In this document: positions 8,905 to 18,290 of the stretch, one piece after another | Layout: each line of letters opens with the position of its first letter | How positions within the stretch are numbered: position 1 is the first letter of the stretch | Source of the DNA: Candidatus Hydrogenedentota bacterium | Lineage (GTDB): Bacteria; Hydrogenedentota; Hydrogenedentia; Hydrogenedentales; SLHB01 | Length of the DNA stretch: 64,000 nucleotides | Reading direction: 5' to 3' | Assembly (NCBI GenBank): GCA_035416745.1 | Contig: DAOLNV010000003.1 | Coordinates: forward strand, 92,346-156,345 | Made by a program: the position numbers and the translations under genes | The notes under the pieces: generated by a model | What the model was told of the DNA's origin: nothing | The model's database searches: none | What the model saw: only the letters and a program-made list of their open reading frames with translations

Positions 8905-11388
8905 TTACTCCTTCTTGGCCAAGACTTCCGCGATCTTCGTGCGCAATTCCGTGGGCGTATAGGGCTTTTGCAGGAAGCCCGCCAATCCCAGCCCGTGGAA
9001 CCGCTGCGCCACCTCGCGTTCATCATAGCCGCTTGTCAGGACCACCCGCGCGTCGGGGTTGACCGCGCGAATGCGATGAAAGGTCTCTTCGCCGTCCAGA
9101 TGGGGCATCGTCAGGTCCAACAGGACCGCATCGATTGCGCGCGGCGTTTTCTGGTATTGCTGGAGGCCCTCGCAGCCGTCGGACGCCACGATTACGCGGT
9201 AGCCGGTACGCTCGAGCATCTCTTTGGCCACGAGACGGGCGGCTTCTTCATCGTCAATCACCAGAATTGTGGGGAGCGGTTTCGCCCCGTGGTCTGGCGC
9301 GTCCGCGTGCGCCGGAGACGTTCGCGCAAGCTGGCTGCACGGGAAGAGGACGCGAACAGTTGTTCCCTCGCCGAGCTTGGACTCGACTTTGACGGCGCCC
9401 CGGTGCCCGTGAATGATGCCTAATGCGGCTGCCAGACCAAGCCCCCGCCCCGTGAATTTGGTGGTGAAGAAGGGATCGAAAAGCATCGCCTTGGTTTCTT
9501 CGCTCATCCCGCAGCCCGTATCGGAGAGTTCGAAATACGCATAGTCTCCTTCGGGATGTTCTTCTTCCAGGTATGTCGAGGAGAGGTCGTCTTTAGCGCA
9601 ATGCAGGAACCCCGTGCGCAGGGTGACGGTTCCGGGATGGTCTTCGAGTGCTTCCGATGCGTTCATTGCCAGATTGACAACGAGTTGGCGCAACTGTGCG
9701 GCGTCTCCCTCGATGAAGGGCACGTCCGGCGCCAGTTCGAAGACGATTTCGGCTTTTTTCGTAACGGCCGATTCCAGGAGCGGCCGCATATCCTCGAGGA
9801 CCACATTCAGGTTGAGGGTCTCGATCACGAATCGTCCTTTGCCCGAGTAGGCGAGCATCTGCCTGGTGAGTTCGGCCGCGCGGCGCGCCGCCTTTTCAAT
9901 CTGCGCGACATTCTTGCGGATCGGGACATTTTCCGCAAGTTCGTCGAGCACAATCGCGGCGTTGCCGAGCACGCCCATCAGCAGGTTGTTGAAGTCGTGT
10001 GCAATTCCGCCCGCCATAACCGCCAGGCTGTCCCGTTTCTGGGTTTGCTGAATCTGTGCCTCGAGTTGCCGCCGTTCCGATTCCATCCTTTTTTGCTGGG
10101 TGATATCGATGCCCACGTTGATGGCGCCTGCCGGAGCGCCATCGGTACCGATAATCGCCTTGCTGAACAAGGCAAGGGAGCGGAGCCGGCCCGACTTGGT
10201 CCGGATGTCGAACTGGATGTTGGCGGTGCTTTCGCCGCGCGCAATCTTGGCCATGACTTCCCGGGCGCGCTCCCGGTCCGCGGGGTCCGGGTATAGTTTC
10301 TCGGGAACGTTGCCGCTTCCGAGAATCTCCTCGCGCGGGTATTCGGTAATACGCTCGGCCGCGTTGTTCCAGACAAGGTACCGGCCGTTAAGGTCATGAA
10401 CGCTCACGAGCACGTTGGCGTTTTCGATGATGGCTTCGCGCCACTGGTTCAGTTGGCGCACTTCCTCTTCCGCGCGTTTGCGGCTCGTTATGTCGCGGTT
10501 GCTTGCCCGCCGGCCGGCCCAATTGCCGTCTCTGTCGTATACGGGCTGGCTCACGTGGGATAGCCAATGCAATTGGCCCTCGGCGTCGATGATGCGGAAA
10601 TCGAGCACAGCCGATTGTGCGCCATCAGGGGGACCGAAGGCGAACCCCCGCATCTTGTCACGGTCCTCGGGATGTACGATCTCCTCGATGAGCGGCGGCC
10701 GATCGTAAAACGCCTGGCTGCAGTATCCTGTGATGCGTTCGCAGGATGGAGAGACATAGAGCTGCCGGCCATCGGCGCCGATCCAGTATTCCCAATCGTA
10801 GGTGAAGTCCGCCAGTGTGCGGAACCGGTACTCGCTTTCGCGCAGGGCCGCCTCTGAATTCATCCGTTCCTGTACTTCTTTTTGAAGGCGTCTATTGGTT
10901 TCGAGAAGCTCGCGGGTGCGGAGGACGATGCGGTCTTCTAGCCGGCTGTGGGCCTCGTGCAGCACCTCCTCCACCTGCTTGCGCTCGGAAATGTCAGTCA
11001 TCACGGTTACGAAACCGGTGAGCTTCTTCGCGGAGTCCAGGACGGCCGCCGTGTCCGCCAGGTAGACCCGGGTGATGCCGTTTCCGTCGCGAATCTGGAT
11101 TTCCTGCCGGACGCGGGGGCTGCCTTCCTGATAAGTGTCGGGCGATTCATGAGACAGAAGCCGCAGGATTTCTTCCCCGACTGCATCACCGAGTTCGCAC
11201 GGCCGCTGCCCTCTGATTCTTTCCCTGGGCAGTCCCAGGACCTTTTCACAGAAATGGCGGTTGCATTCCAGGAAGCGTCCCTCGGCGTCTTGGCAGGCAA
11301 TGGCGCACGTCGCGCACTCGAGGAAATCAAAGAGCGGGGGCTTGCCGGCATTCTGTGGGGCGCGCCCATCACCGAATTCAGTCATCAT
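8905..11388 (-). CDS. Hybrid sensor histidine kinase: three PAS domains, HisKA, HATPase, C-terminal receiver
   Basis: 827 residues, no membrane segment. Three PAS/PAC units (about 20-135, 185-310, 315-440), the first followed by a coiled coil (about 140-180). HisKA has the H-box AGGIAHDFNNLL with His464. HATPase_c has DTGCGM and GRGLGLAAALGI, and a C-terminal receiver (about 705-825) has DD and the phosphoacceptor Asp758 in LLDLTMP. This is the PAS-hybrid class that can phosphorylate its own receiver. No separate response regulator or phosphotransfer protein is adjacent, so the output partner is unknown. The start is one of two consecutive ATGs behind GGAG. Confidence 0.92.
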   Translation of the reverse strand: MMTEFGDGRAPQNAGKPPLFDFLECATCAIACQDAEGRFLECNRHFCEKVLGLPRERIRGQRPCELGDAVGEEILRLLSHESPDTYQEGSPRVRQEIQIRDGNGITRVYLADTAAVLDSAKKLTGFVTVMTDISERKQVEEVLHEAHSRLEDRIVLRTRELLETNRRLQKEVQERMNSEAALRESEYRFRTLADFTYDWEYWIGADGRQLYVSPSCERITGYCSQAFYDRPPLIEEIVHPEDRDKMRGFAFGPPDGAQSAVLDFRIIDAEGQLHWLSHVSQPVYDRDGNWAGRRASNRDITSRKRAEEEVRQLNQWREAIIENANVLVSVHDLNGRYLVWNNAAERITEYPREEILGSGNVPEKLYPDPADRERAREVMAKIARGESTANIQFDIRTKSGRLRSLALFSKAIIGTDGAPAGAINVGIDITQQKRMESERRQLEAQIQQTQKRDSLAVMAGGIAHDFNNLLMGVLGNAAIVLDELAENVPIRKNVAQIEKAARRAAELTRQMLAYSGKGRFVIETLNLNVVLEDMRPLLESAVTKKAEIVFELAPDVPFIEGDAAQLRQLVVNLAMNASEALEDHPGTVTLRTGFLHCAKDDLSSTYLEEEHPEGDYAYFELSDTGCGMSEETKAMLFDPFFTTKFTGRGLGLAAALGIIHGHRGAVKVESKLGEGTTVRVLFPCSQLARTSPAHADAPDHGAKPLPTILVIDDEEAARLVAKEMLERTGYRVIVASDGCEGLQQYQKTPRAIDAVLLDLTMPHLDGEETFHRIRAVNPDARVVLTSGYDEREVAQRFHGLGLAGFLQKPYTPTELRTKIAEVLAKKE

Positions 11389-11726
11389 CCTGCTCCGTAG
11401 GCATTTGATTCCCCGTTACACGGTGCTCTCATGCCACCCAACATCATCCGCAACACCGAACGCCTCAATTGTGCTTCATAGAAGGCGTATCACGCAAGAG
11501 ATGCGCCATTTTTCGGCAATTGCGTCAAATTCTCGCTTCCAGGACGGCCATGCCCCGTTCCTTCCGTGGCCGGAACTGCCCAGGGCACTTTTTTGACCCG
11601 GATGAACAGGATAGGCGGGATAGGCCCGTGGGCGTGCGGGGACGCGTTCGGGCCGCCGGATTTGTCCTGGAGTGCAGGTTGGCGCCCTCCAGCAACGCCT
11701 GGCCTGGTGGGAGGCATCTTTGATGC
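11389..11726. other. Intergenic region between clpB and the hybrid kinase
   Basis: 338 bp without a convincing gene. On the minus strand clpB ends at 11727 and the kinase begins at 11388, so it should hold the clpB terminator and the kinase promoter. A short hairpin GCATC-TTT-GATGC (11712-11724) directly follows the clpB stop, and a CTGGAG/CTCCAG repeat lies beyond it. Neither has a clear U-tract, so termination is not proven. Confidence 0.4.
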
Positions 11727-14324
11727 TTACGCCGTTTTCGCGGGGACGTTCCGGAACGCGAACTCGCCATTCTTGACTTCCGCCACGACGTGAGCGCCTT
11801 CTTGCACGTGCCCCTGCAGGATTTCCAAGGCCAGGGGGTCAAGGATCATGCGCTGGATGACGCGTTTGAGAGGCCGGGCCCCGTAGACGGGGTCGTATCC
11901 TCGTTCGGCGAGCAGGTCGCGCGCCTGGGGCGAGAGTTCAAGGGTGATGCGCTTCTCGTACAGGCGTTTGGCCAGCCGTTTCAACTGCACATCGACGATT
12001 TTGCGGATGTGTTCCTTGCTCAAGGCATGGAATACCACGATGTCGTCCACGCGGTTGAGGAACTCGGGCCGGAAATGGTGGCGCAGCACACGCAGCACCT
12101 CTTCCGTCTTTTCTTCATGGGCATCCTCCGCACGGTTGAATATCTCGCTGCCCAGATTGGAGGTCATGATCACGACGGTGTTCTTGAAGTCGACCGTGCG
12201 CCCCTGGCTGTCGGTGATTCGCCCGTCATCCAAGAGCTGCAACAGAATATTGAACACCTCGGGATGAGCCTTCTCGATCTCGTCGAAGAGAATCACGCTG
12301 TAAGGGCGGCGGCGCACGGCTTCGGTGAGTTGGCCGCCTTCTTCGTGCCCGACGTAGCCGGGCGGGGCGCCAATAAGACGCGACACGGCGTGCTTCTCCA
12401 TATACTCGGACATGTCGATGCGCACCATGGCGTTTTCGTCGTCAAACAACAGCTCGGCCAGTGAGCGCGCGAGTTCCGTCTTGCCCACGCCCGTGGGCCC
12501 GAGAAAGATGAACGAGCCGATGGGCCGCTCGGGTTCCTTCAAACCGGCGCGCGCGCGCCGCACCGCGTCGGACACTACCCGCACGCCTTCTTCCTGTCCG
12601 ATGACCCGTTCGCCAAGACGCTCCTCCATCTTGAGCAGGCGAGCCATCTCGCCTTCCATCATCCGCGACACCGGGATATGCGTCCAATCCGATACGATCT
12701 CGGCTACATGCTCATCGGTGACTTCTTCGTTGAGGAAACTGCCGTTCTTCTGCAGCTCCTGCAGACGAGCGTTCTCCTGTCCGAGTTTCTTCTGCAGCTC
12801 CGGGATGGTCCCGTAGCGCAGCTTGGCAACGGTTTCGAGGTCGCCGGCGCGTTCGGCGATTTCCTGCTGGCGCTTGGCCTCTTCGATCTCTCCGTTGATG
12901 CGGCGTATCGCCTCTATCACTTGTTTTTCGGCCTGCCACTTGGCCTTTTTCGAGCTGATGTCTTCCTTCAGGTCGGCCATTTCGCGCTCGATGGCATCGC
13001 GCCGTTCCCGGCTGGCGGAGTCCTTTTCCTTCTTGAGCGCCAAGTGCTCGATTTCGAGCTGGCGCAGGCGCCGTTCCATCACGTCAATCTCGTAAGGCAT
13101 ACTGTCGACCTCGATCCGCAGGCGGGAGGTCGCTTCGTCAATCAGGTCAATGGCTTTATCAGGGAGAAAACGGCCGGATATGTAACGGTCGCTCAACGTT
13201 GCCGCTGCGACGAGAGCGGCGTCTTGAATACGCACGCCGTGGTGCACTTCGTACTTTTCCTTGATGCCGCGCAATATGGCGATGGTGCTTTCGACGTCCG
13301 GCTCCCCCACGAGCACCGGCTGAAACCGGCGTTCGAGTGCGGCGTCTTTCTCGATGTGTTTGCGGTATTCGTCAAGAGTGGTCGCTCCGATGCAATGCAA
13401 CTCGCCCCGCGCAAGGGCGGGTTTCAGCATGTTCGAGGCGTCTACGGCGCCCTCGGCTGCGCCCGCGCCGACGAGCGTGTGCAGCTCGTCGATAAAGAGC
13501 ACGATCTCGCCCTCGCGTTCCTGGACTTCCCGGAGCACTGCCTTCACCCGGTCCTCGAATTCGCCTCGGAACTTCGACCCGGCGATAAGGGCGCCAATGT
13601 CCAGTGCGGCGACCTGTTTGTTCTTGAGGTTTTCGGGAACGTCTCCGGCCACAATGCGTTGCGCCAAGCCCTCCACGATAGCCGTCTTGCCCACGCCGGG
13701 TTCGCCGATCAGGACGGGGTTGTTCTTTGTTCGGCGCGACAACACCTGGATCACGCGCCGGATCTCGGCATCGCGCCCGATAACAGGGTCAAGTTTCCCT
13801 GCGCGGGCCAGTTGGGTCAGGTCGCGGCTGTATTTTGCCAGAGCTTCGTACGTTGCCTCGGCATTGGGGTCGGTGACCCTCTGGGTGCCGCGCACCTGTT
13901 GCATGGCCGACAGCAGGTTCTCGTGGGTCGCGCCGTGGGCACGAAGCATTTCGCCCGCCGGATCCTCGCGCAAGGAGACCATCCCCAACAACATATGCTC
14001 TGTGCTAAGGTACAGATCTTTCAGGGATTGTGCTTCTTTCCAGGAGGCCTCGAGCATGCGGTTTGCGACGCCGCTCAGGCCTATCTGAGAGGCTGCTCCC
14101 GAAACCTTGGGCAAGGTCTGCAACCGCTGCTCGATAGCGGAGAGAATCTGCTCCGGGCGCACGCCCAGGCGCTGCAGGATTGACGGGGCTGTCCCCCCTT
14201 CCTGGCTCACAAGAGCGTTCAGGATGTGCAACGAGCCTATCTCGGGATGCCCATGCTGCGTCGCGGTGTCCATTGCTTCGGACAACGCCTCCTGGGCTTT
14301 GATGGTCAGTTTATCCAATCGCAT
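11727..14324 (-). CDS. clpB: ATP-dependent disaggregase ClpB
   Basis: 865 residues from the ATG at 14324, giving MRLDKLTIKAQEALS, with GGAGAGGAG just upstream. A longer in-frame opening exists, but the strong ribosome site and the family length (E. coli 857) fix this start. Order: two Clp_N repeats (1-150); AAA1 with Walker A GEPGVGKT (Lys213); the long coiled-coil middle domain (about 410-530) that marks ClpB rather than ClpA/C; AAA2 with GPTGVGKT (Lys615) and VILFDEIEKAH; and the D2-small domain. It refolds aggregated proteins with DnaK. No IGL/IGF ClpP-docking loop is expected. It may be stress-controlled through the inverted repeat in its leader. Confidence 0.96.
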   Translation of the reverse strand: MRLDKLTIKAQEALSEAMDTATQHGHPEIGSLHILNALVSQEGGTAPSILQRLGVRPEQILSAIEQRLQTLPKVSGAASQIGLSGVANRMLEASWKEAQSLKDLYLSTEHMLLGMVSLREDPAGEMLRAHGATHENLLSAMQQVRGTQRVTDPNAEATYEALAKYSRDLTQLARAGKLDPVIGRDAEIRRVIQVLSRRTKNNPVLIGEPGVGKTAIVEGLAQRIVAGDVPENLKNKQVAALDIGALIAGSKFRGEFEDRVKAVLREVQEREGEIVLFIDELHTLVGAGAAEGAVDASNMLKPALARGELHCIGATTLDEYRKHIEKDAALERRFQPVLVGEPDVESTIAILRGIKEKYEVHHGVRIQDAALVAAATLSDRYISGRFLPDKAIDLIDEATSRLRIEVDSMPYEIDVMERRLRQLEIEHLALKKEKDSASRERRDAIEREMADLKEDISSKKAKWQAEKQVIEAIRRINGEIEEAKRQQEIAERAGDLETVAKLRYGTIPELQKKLGQENARLQELQKNGSFLNEEVTDEHVAEIVSDWTHIPVSRMMEGEMARLLKMEERLGERVIGQEEGVRVVSDAVRRARAGLKEPERPIGSFIFLGPTGVGKTELARSLAELLFDDENAMVRIDMSEYMEKHAVSRLIGAPPGYVGHEEGGQLTEAVRRRPYSVILFDEIEKAHPEVFNILLQLLDDGRITDSQGRTVDFKNTVVIMTSNLGSEIFNRAEDAHEEKTEEVLRVLRHHFRPEFLNRVDDIVVFHALSKEHIRKIVDVQLKRLAKRLYEKRITLELSPQARDLLAERGYDPVYGARPLKRVIQRMILDPLALEILQGHVQEGAHVVAEVKNGEFAFRNVPAKTA

Positions 14325-14350
14325 TTGGCAACTCCTCTCCTCACGATGCG

Positions 14351-14373
14351 GCACTAACTCCTGGAGCAAGTGC
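14351..14373 (-). promoter_or_regulatory. Imperfect inverted repeat in the clpB leader (CIRCE-like)
   Basis: A 23-nt element 27-49 nt upstream of the clpB ATG: GCACT(AA)CTCC, a central T, then GGAG(CA)AGTGC. Nine of eleven positions pair. The outer GCACT/AGTGC arms match the core of the HrcA operator CIRCE (TTAGCACTC-N9-GAGTGCTAA), but the spacing is 13 rather than 11 nt and the outer TTA/TAA is missing. It could be a divergent operator or an RNA hairpin near the ribosome site. Confidence 0.35.
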
Positions 14374-14471
14374 AATGCGCGTGCCAACGCGGCCCATGGA
14401 AAACAGGCGATTTCGGAGAGACCAATCGGCTTGCGTGCTCCAATCCGGCACGAAACCGTTTCATTTTGCGA

Positions 14472-14506
14472 CAAAAACAGACGCCCGGCTTCGGGCGCCG
14501 GGCGTC
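14472..14506 (-). terminator. Rho-independent terminator of the zinc peptidase gene
   Basis: Perfect 9-bp stem, GACGCCCGG (14480-14488) pairing with CCGGGCGTC (14498-14506), followed on the minus strand by TGTTTTTG. It lies 24 nt past the stop of the YugP-like gene and separates it from clpB. Confidence 0.85.
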
Positions 14507-14529
14507 GTGCCAGGGGGCTTGCTTCGAGG

Positions 14530-15255
14530 TTATCGCCTGTTGGCGAGCAACAACATACGCACCAGTTGCAGAATCGCCATCGCGGTCGAGGCTACGTAGG
14601 TCATGGCAGCGGCTGTGAGCACTTTGCGCGCTCCGCCGAGTTCGTCCTCGGAGAGGTATCCTCCGCTGGCCAAAGCTTTCATAGCGCGGCGGCTGGCATT
14701 GAACTCGACGGGCAGGGTCAAAACCGTGAATCCTACGGCTGCCGCGAACAGCAGGATCGCGATCTGCATGATGGTCTGGCCCGTGCCGGGGCCCAGAAAC
14801 ATCCCGATGACGAAGATGGGGAAGGCCAAGGTGGAGCCGATAGCGCTCACGGGGTACACGAAGTTGCGGGCCATCATCGGCGCATACCCGTGGGCATGCT
14901 GGATGGCGTGACCGACTTCATGGGCGGCAATTCCCAACGCCGCCACGCTCTGCCCGTAATAAATGTCTTGCGACAGCCTCAAGGTGCGGGCACGCGGGTC
15001 GTAGTGGTCGGTAAGCGTCCCCTCGATGGGTTCGAGAGCCACTCCGTCGCCGCGGCCCCAACCGGTCCCGGCGACACCTACGTTCGCATCGAGCAGGATG
15101 CGTTGGGCCACCTCAGCGCCGGTCAACCCCTGTCGGTTGCCCACCCGGGCGTACTTGGCATAAGTGGATTTGACCTTCCACTGGGCCCACACCGCGAAGA
15201 GCAGCGCCGGAATCACCAGGATGAACGTTGGGTCATGAAACATTGGAAACATCAT
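14530..15255 (-). CDS. Membrane zinc metallopeptidase, YugP family (Zn_peptidase_2)
   Basis: 241 residues from the ATG at 15255, chosen because TCAGGAG lies 7 nt upstream; a start at 15279 is possible. Predicted: an N-terminal membrane segment (FILVIPALLFAVWAQW), the zinc site HEVGHAIQHAHGY (HExxH), and two or three further hydrophobic segments with a hydrophobic C-terminus. This matches the YugP / neutral zinc metallopeptidase family, membrane proteases of unknown substrate. It has its own downstream terminator. Role inferred as membrane protein quality control. Confidence 0.88.
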   Translation of the reverse strand: MMFPMFHDPTFILVIPALLFAVWAQWKVKSTYAKYARVGNRQGLTGAEVAQRILLDANVGVAGTGWGRGDGVALEPIEGTLTDHYDPRARTLRLSQDIYYGQSVAALGIAAHEVGHAIQHAHGYAPMMARNFVYPVSAIGSTLAFPIFVIGMFLGPGTGQTIMQIAILLFAAAVGFTVLTLPVEFNASRRAMKALASGGYLSEDELGGARKVLTAAAMTYVASTAMAILQLVRMLLLANRR

Positions 15256-15372
15256 GGTTCGATCTCCTGAGCGCCTCATTTGAGGCGCGAACGTGCGATT
15301 CTGACCTCATTGCTTAGGACAAGCATATTCCATGCCAGTAGGATAATCAACGCGCTACGCGTTCAGGCGCCA

Positions 15373-15603
15373 TCAAAAACCGCCTTCCGGGGCCGGGTGG
15401 TCGTCTTCGGGATACAAGCCGCCGATGTTGCAGATGGCTGCGGCCACGGTGAGCGTCCGGGATGGCGCCAATAGTTGGCTTTGGCTTGAGACGGTTGGCG
15501 GGGATGGGCGGTAATTGAGCAGCAGGAGGGTCACCGCAGCCAATAGCAGCACGGCGAAGACAATGCCCACAATCCAGAGGAAAACCTGCAAGAATCGCTT
15601 CAT
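15373..15603 (-). CDS. Small membrane-anchored protein of unknown function
   Basis: 76 residues, not recognised. The N-terminus is one strong membrane helix (MKRFLQVFLWIVGIVFAVLL and on to about residue 29), followed by a short polar tail with no known motif. It could be a signal-anchor microprotein. GCAGG is close to the ATG (weak). It precedes the YugP-like protease on the same strand, about 120 nt away. The evidence for a real gene is the helix and start context only. Confidence 0.45.
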   Translation of the reverse strand: MKRFLQVFLWIVGIVFAVLLLAAVTLLLLNYRPSPPTVSSQSQLLAPSRTLTVAAAICNIGGLYPEDDHPAPEGGF

Positions 15604-15763
15604 CCTGCCATCCAGTCACATCGCAGACCTTTATATTGGGGACGGACAATGAACTCTAATGCTTTCGAGAGGCAGATTCAACCGCGCCGCATGCACCGGG
15701 CATTTGACGCGATCTCAACAAAGGGCGTAGACTCCCGCAAAGCAAGGTATTCTCAGGGGTTGT

Positions 15764-16936
15764 ATGATGGGGGCTTATGGCTCGCGCCAGTTTGAAGGTG
15801 GAGATGCCGGCAGCATGACAGCGAGCGCACAGTCTGCTCCGTTCCCTTCGGTGTCGGTCGTGGTGCCGACCTACATGGAAGCGGATAACATCCCCTTGTT
15901 GGTGGACCGTGTCTCCCGCGTGCGCGATGAGCGCCACCTGGACCTTGAGCTGCTGATCATGGACGACGACAGCAATGACGGTATTGAGGCAGTGGTCCAC
16001 GGCCTCGAAAAACCATGGGTCCGTCTGGTGGTCCGCAAGGAGAATCGCGGGTTGAGCCCGGCGGTTCTGGACGGGATGCGGCTGGCAAAGAACGATATAC
16101 TGGTTTGCATGGATGCGGACCTGAGCCATCCGCCGGAAGCCATCCCGGAACTCCTTGAGGCCCTTTCCCAAGACTATGATTTTGCCATCGGGTCGCGATA
16201 TGTGGAAGATGGTTCCACCGACGAGAGCTGGGGCCTGTTCCGTTGGCTGAACAGCCGCGTGGCCACACTGCTGGCGCGCCCGTTTACCCGGGCCCAAGAC
16301 CCGCTGAGCGGCTTTTTCGCTTTGCGGCGCGCGACCTTCGAGGCCGCGCAGGACCTCAATCCCATTGGATACAAGATTGGACTCGAGCTGATTGTGAAGG
16401 CGCGGTGCGAGTTTATCAAGGAGGTACCGATCCGCTTTTCAGACCGCAAGCTGGGGGAGAGCAAACTCACGTTTGCCGAGCAACTGCGGTACCTTCAACA
16501 TCTGCGGCGCCTGTTCATCTACCGGTACGGTGGATGGGCGCACTTCATGCAGTTCGCGGTCGTGGGCGGGATGGGGACGCTTGTCAACCTGGCGGTACTG
16601 ACGCTTCTGCACCTCGTGCGCGTTCCGTTGAACATTTGCGTAGCCGCGGCCATTCTGACGGCGATGGTGTTCAATTTTGGCTTGAACCGCCGCTTCACTT
16701 TTTCGTATGCGCGGGACGGGTCAATTGCGCGCCAGTTCCTGGGTTTTGCGGGGGCGAGCAGCCTCGGGGCGCTGATTAATTACGCAGTGACACTGCTGTT
16801 TATACACCAGTGGGCTATAATGGAACGCGTCCCTCAACTGGCGGCGCTGGTGGGCATTGCGGCGGGGATGGCGATCAACTTTGGGATCAGCCGGCACTTG
16901 GTGTTTCGGAAGCCGAGCCCCCCGGACCCTACATAA
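15764..16936 (+). CDS. Polyprenyl-phosphate glycosyltransferase (GT2, DPM1-like) fused to a GtrA-like membrane domain
   Basis: 390 residues. The N-terminal GT-A domain (about 28-255) has SVVVPTYMEADNI, the nucleotide-sugar site MDDDSNDG, the metal-binding DADLSHPPE, GSRYVEDGS and the QDPLSGFFA region typical of dolichyl/polyprenyl-phosphate mannosyl- or glucosyltransferases. The C-terminal part (about 262-385) has four predicted membrane helices of the GtrA family (FAVVGGMGTLVNLAV, FNFGLNRRFTF, LGFAGASSLGALINY). It probably loads a sugar onto undecaprenyl phosphate and helps flip it for transfer to surface glycans. The start is uncertain: an ATG at 15815 (residue 18) also fits. The sugar is not predictable. 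Confidence 0.9.
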   Translation: MMGAYGSRQFEGGDAGSMTASAQSAPFPSVSVVVPTYMEADNIPLLVDRVSRVRDERHLDLELLIMDDDSNDGIEAVVHGLEKPWVRLVVRKENRGLSPAVLDGMRLAKNDILVCMDADLSHPPEAIPELLEALSQDYDFAIGSRYVEDGSTDESWGLFRWLNSRVATLLARPFTRAQDPLSGFFALRRATFEAAQDLNPIGYKIGLELIVKARCEFIKEVPIRFSDRKLGESKLTFAEQLRYLQHLRRLFIYRYGGWAHFMQFAVVGGMGTLVNLAVLTLLHLVRVPLNICVAAAILTAMVFNFGLNRRFTFSYARDGSIARQFLGFAGASSLGALINYAVTLLFIHQWAIMERVPQLAALVGIAAGMAINFGISRHLVFRKPSPPDPT

Positions 16937-16988
16937 TGGTCTCGATGGGCGGCCAATCCAGGAACGTCCAGGAAGGAGGAGTCTGAAG

Positions 16989-18290
16989 ATGGCGTCAAAG
17001 GTGAGTCGCAGACGGTTTGTGCAAACGGGTACTCTGGCGGCGGCCGGGGCGGTTTCCGCTCTGGTCTCCTCGCGCGCCGTGGGCGCCAACGAGCGCATTC
17101 GGCTGGGCTTCATCGGCGTCGCCAACCGCGGGGGGCAGTTGCTCGAACGTACGACGCCGTTCGGCGACGTCGAAGTCACGGCGCTCTGCGACGTATACCG
17201 TCCGACGATCGAAGAATGGGCGGCGAAAGTCCCGAACAAGGTCGCGCTTTACGGCGACTACCGGAAGATGCTCGAGACTGAGAAACTCGACGCGGTAGTT
17301 ATCGCGACGCCGGACCACTGGCACGCCCTGCAGATGATTCATGCATGCGAGGCCGGGCTCGATGTGTACGTCGAGAAACCGCTTTCGATCACCATCTACG
17401 AGGGGCGCCGAATGGTCGAGGCGGCACGGCGGACCAGGCGCGTTGTGCAGGTCGGCATTCAACGGCGCTCCTGCGAGACGCTCATGAAGGTCCGCGACTT
17501 CGTGCAATCCGGCAAGATCGGTCCGGTTGTTGTGGGACGTTGCTGCCGTGTGAGCAACATGTGGCCGGACGGCATCGGAAGTCCTCCGGACAGCGAGCCG
17601 CCTGCCGGGCTGGACTGGGACATGTGGCTGGGGCCGAGGGCGTACCGACCGTTCAATCCCGCTATCGCTCCGTATAAATTCCGCTGGCATAAGGATTTCT
17701 CGTCGCAGCTAGCCAACTGGGGGGTGCATTACTTTGACGCTTTTCGCATGGCTCTTGGCGAAGAGGTGCCGACGTCCATCTGCGCCATGGGCGGCCGGTA
17801 CCTGCTCAATGACGCGCGAACCATTCCGGATACCATGGAAGCTATCTTCGAGTTCCCCTCGAAACGAATGGTCCACTTCAGCCAGTACGAGACCAGCAGC
17901 AATCCGATTCTTCGTTCGGGGATGGTCGAGTTTCGCGGGACCGTCGGGACCCTCTATTATGAGGGCGCGAATTTCGTGGTCGTCCCTGAATTCGGCGGGC
18001 AGTTCCAGGACCGCGAGAGGCGGATGGCGCCGGTGGAGGAGAAGGGCTCGGTCGGCGACCCGACTGCCCAACATATCCGCAATTTTCTGGACTGCGTGAA
18101 GTCTCGCAACGACCCCAATTGCACCATCGAAGAGGGGCACAAATCCACCACTCTCGCGTTGTTGGGCAATATCTCGCTAGAGGTGGGAACCCGGCTCGAA
18201 TGGGACCCCGCCGTTGAACGCGTTACGAATCACCCGCAAGCCAATGACTTGCTCCATTACGAGTACCGAGAGCCTTGGAAACTGGGGTAA
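16989..18290 (+). CDS. Tat-exported Gfo/Idh/MocA family oxidoreductase
   Basis: 433 residues from the ATG at 16989, preceded by GGAAGGAGGAG. The N-terminus carries a twin-arginine signal (SRRRFVQTGTLAAAGAVSAL), so the protein folds with its cofactor before export. The Rossmann fold starts at IRLGFIGVANRGG. Family motifs: ATPDHWHALQ and the catalytic-lysine motif VEKPLSI, then the alpha/beta C-terminal domain including WHKDFSSQLANWGVHYFD. The family uses NAD(P) on sugars, inositol or related polyols. The secreted subclass is abundant in Planctomycetes-like bacteria. It sits between the glycosyltransferase and the dockerin-like protein. Substrate unknown. Confidence 0.92.
   Translation: MASKVSRRRFVQTGTLAAAGAVSALVSSRAVGANERIRLGFIGVANRGGQLLERTTPFGDVEVTALCDVYRPTIEEWAAKVPNKVALYGDYRKMLETEKLDAVVIATPDHWHALQMIHACEAGLDVYVEKPLSITIYEGRRMVEAARRTRRVVQVGIQRRSCETLMKVRDFVQSGKIGPVVVGRCCRVSNMWPDGIGSPPDSEPPAGLDWDMWLGPRAYRPFNPAIAPYKFRWHKDFSSQLANWGVHYFDAFRMALGEEVPTSICAMGGRYLLNDARTIPDTMEAIFEFPSKRMVHFSQYETSSNPILRSGMVEFRGTVGTLYYEGANFVVVPEFGGQFQDRERRMAPVEEKGSVGDPTAQHIRNFLDCVKSRNDPNCTIEEGHKSTTLALLGNISLEVGTRLEWDPAVERVTNHPQANDLLHYEYREPWKLG

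Noticed and set aside
12678..14183. A 501-codon frame opposite clpB
   Set aside because: A mirror of a strongly conserved gene. It is low in motifs and has no start signal.
14325..14474. A 50-residue N-terminal extension of ClpB
   Set aside because: The family starts at MRLDKLTIKAQ, which has a strong ribosome site. The extension runs over the inverted repeat.
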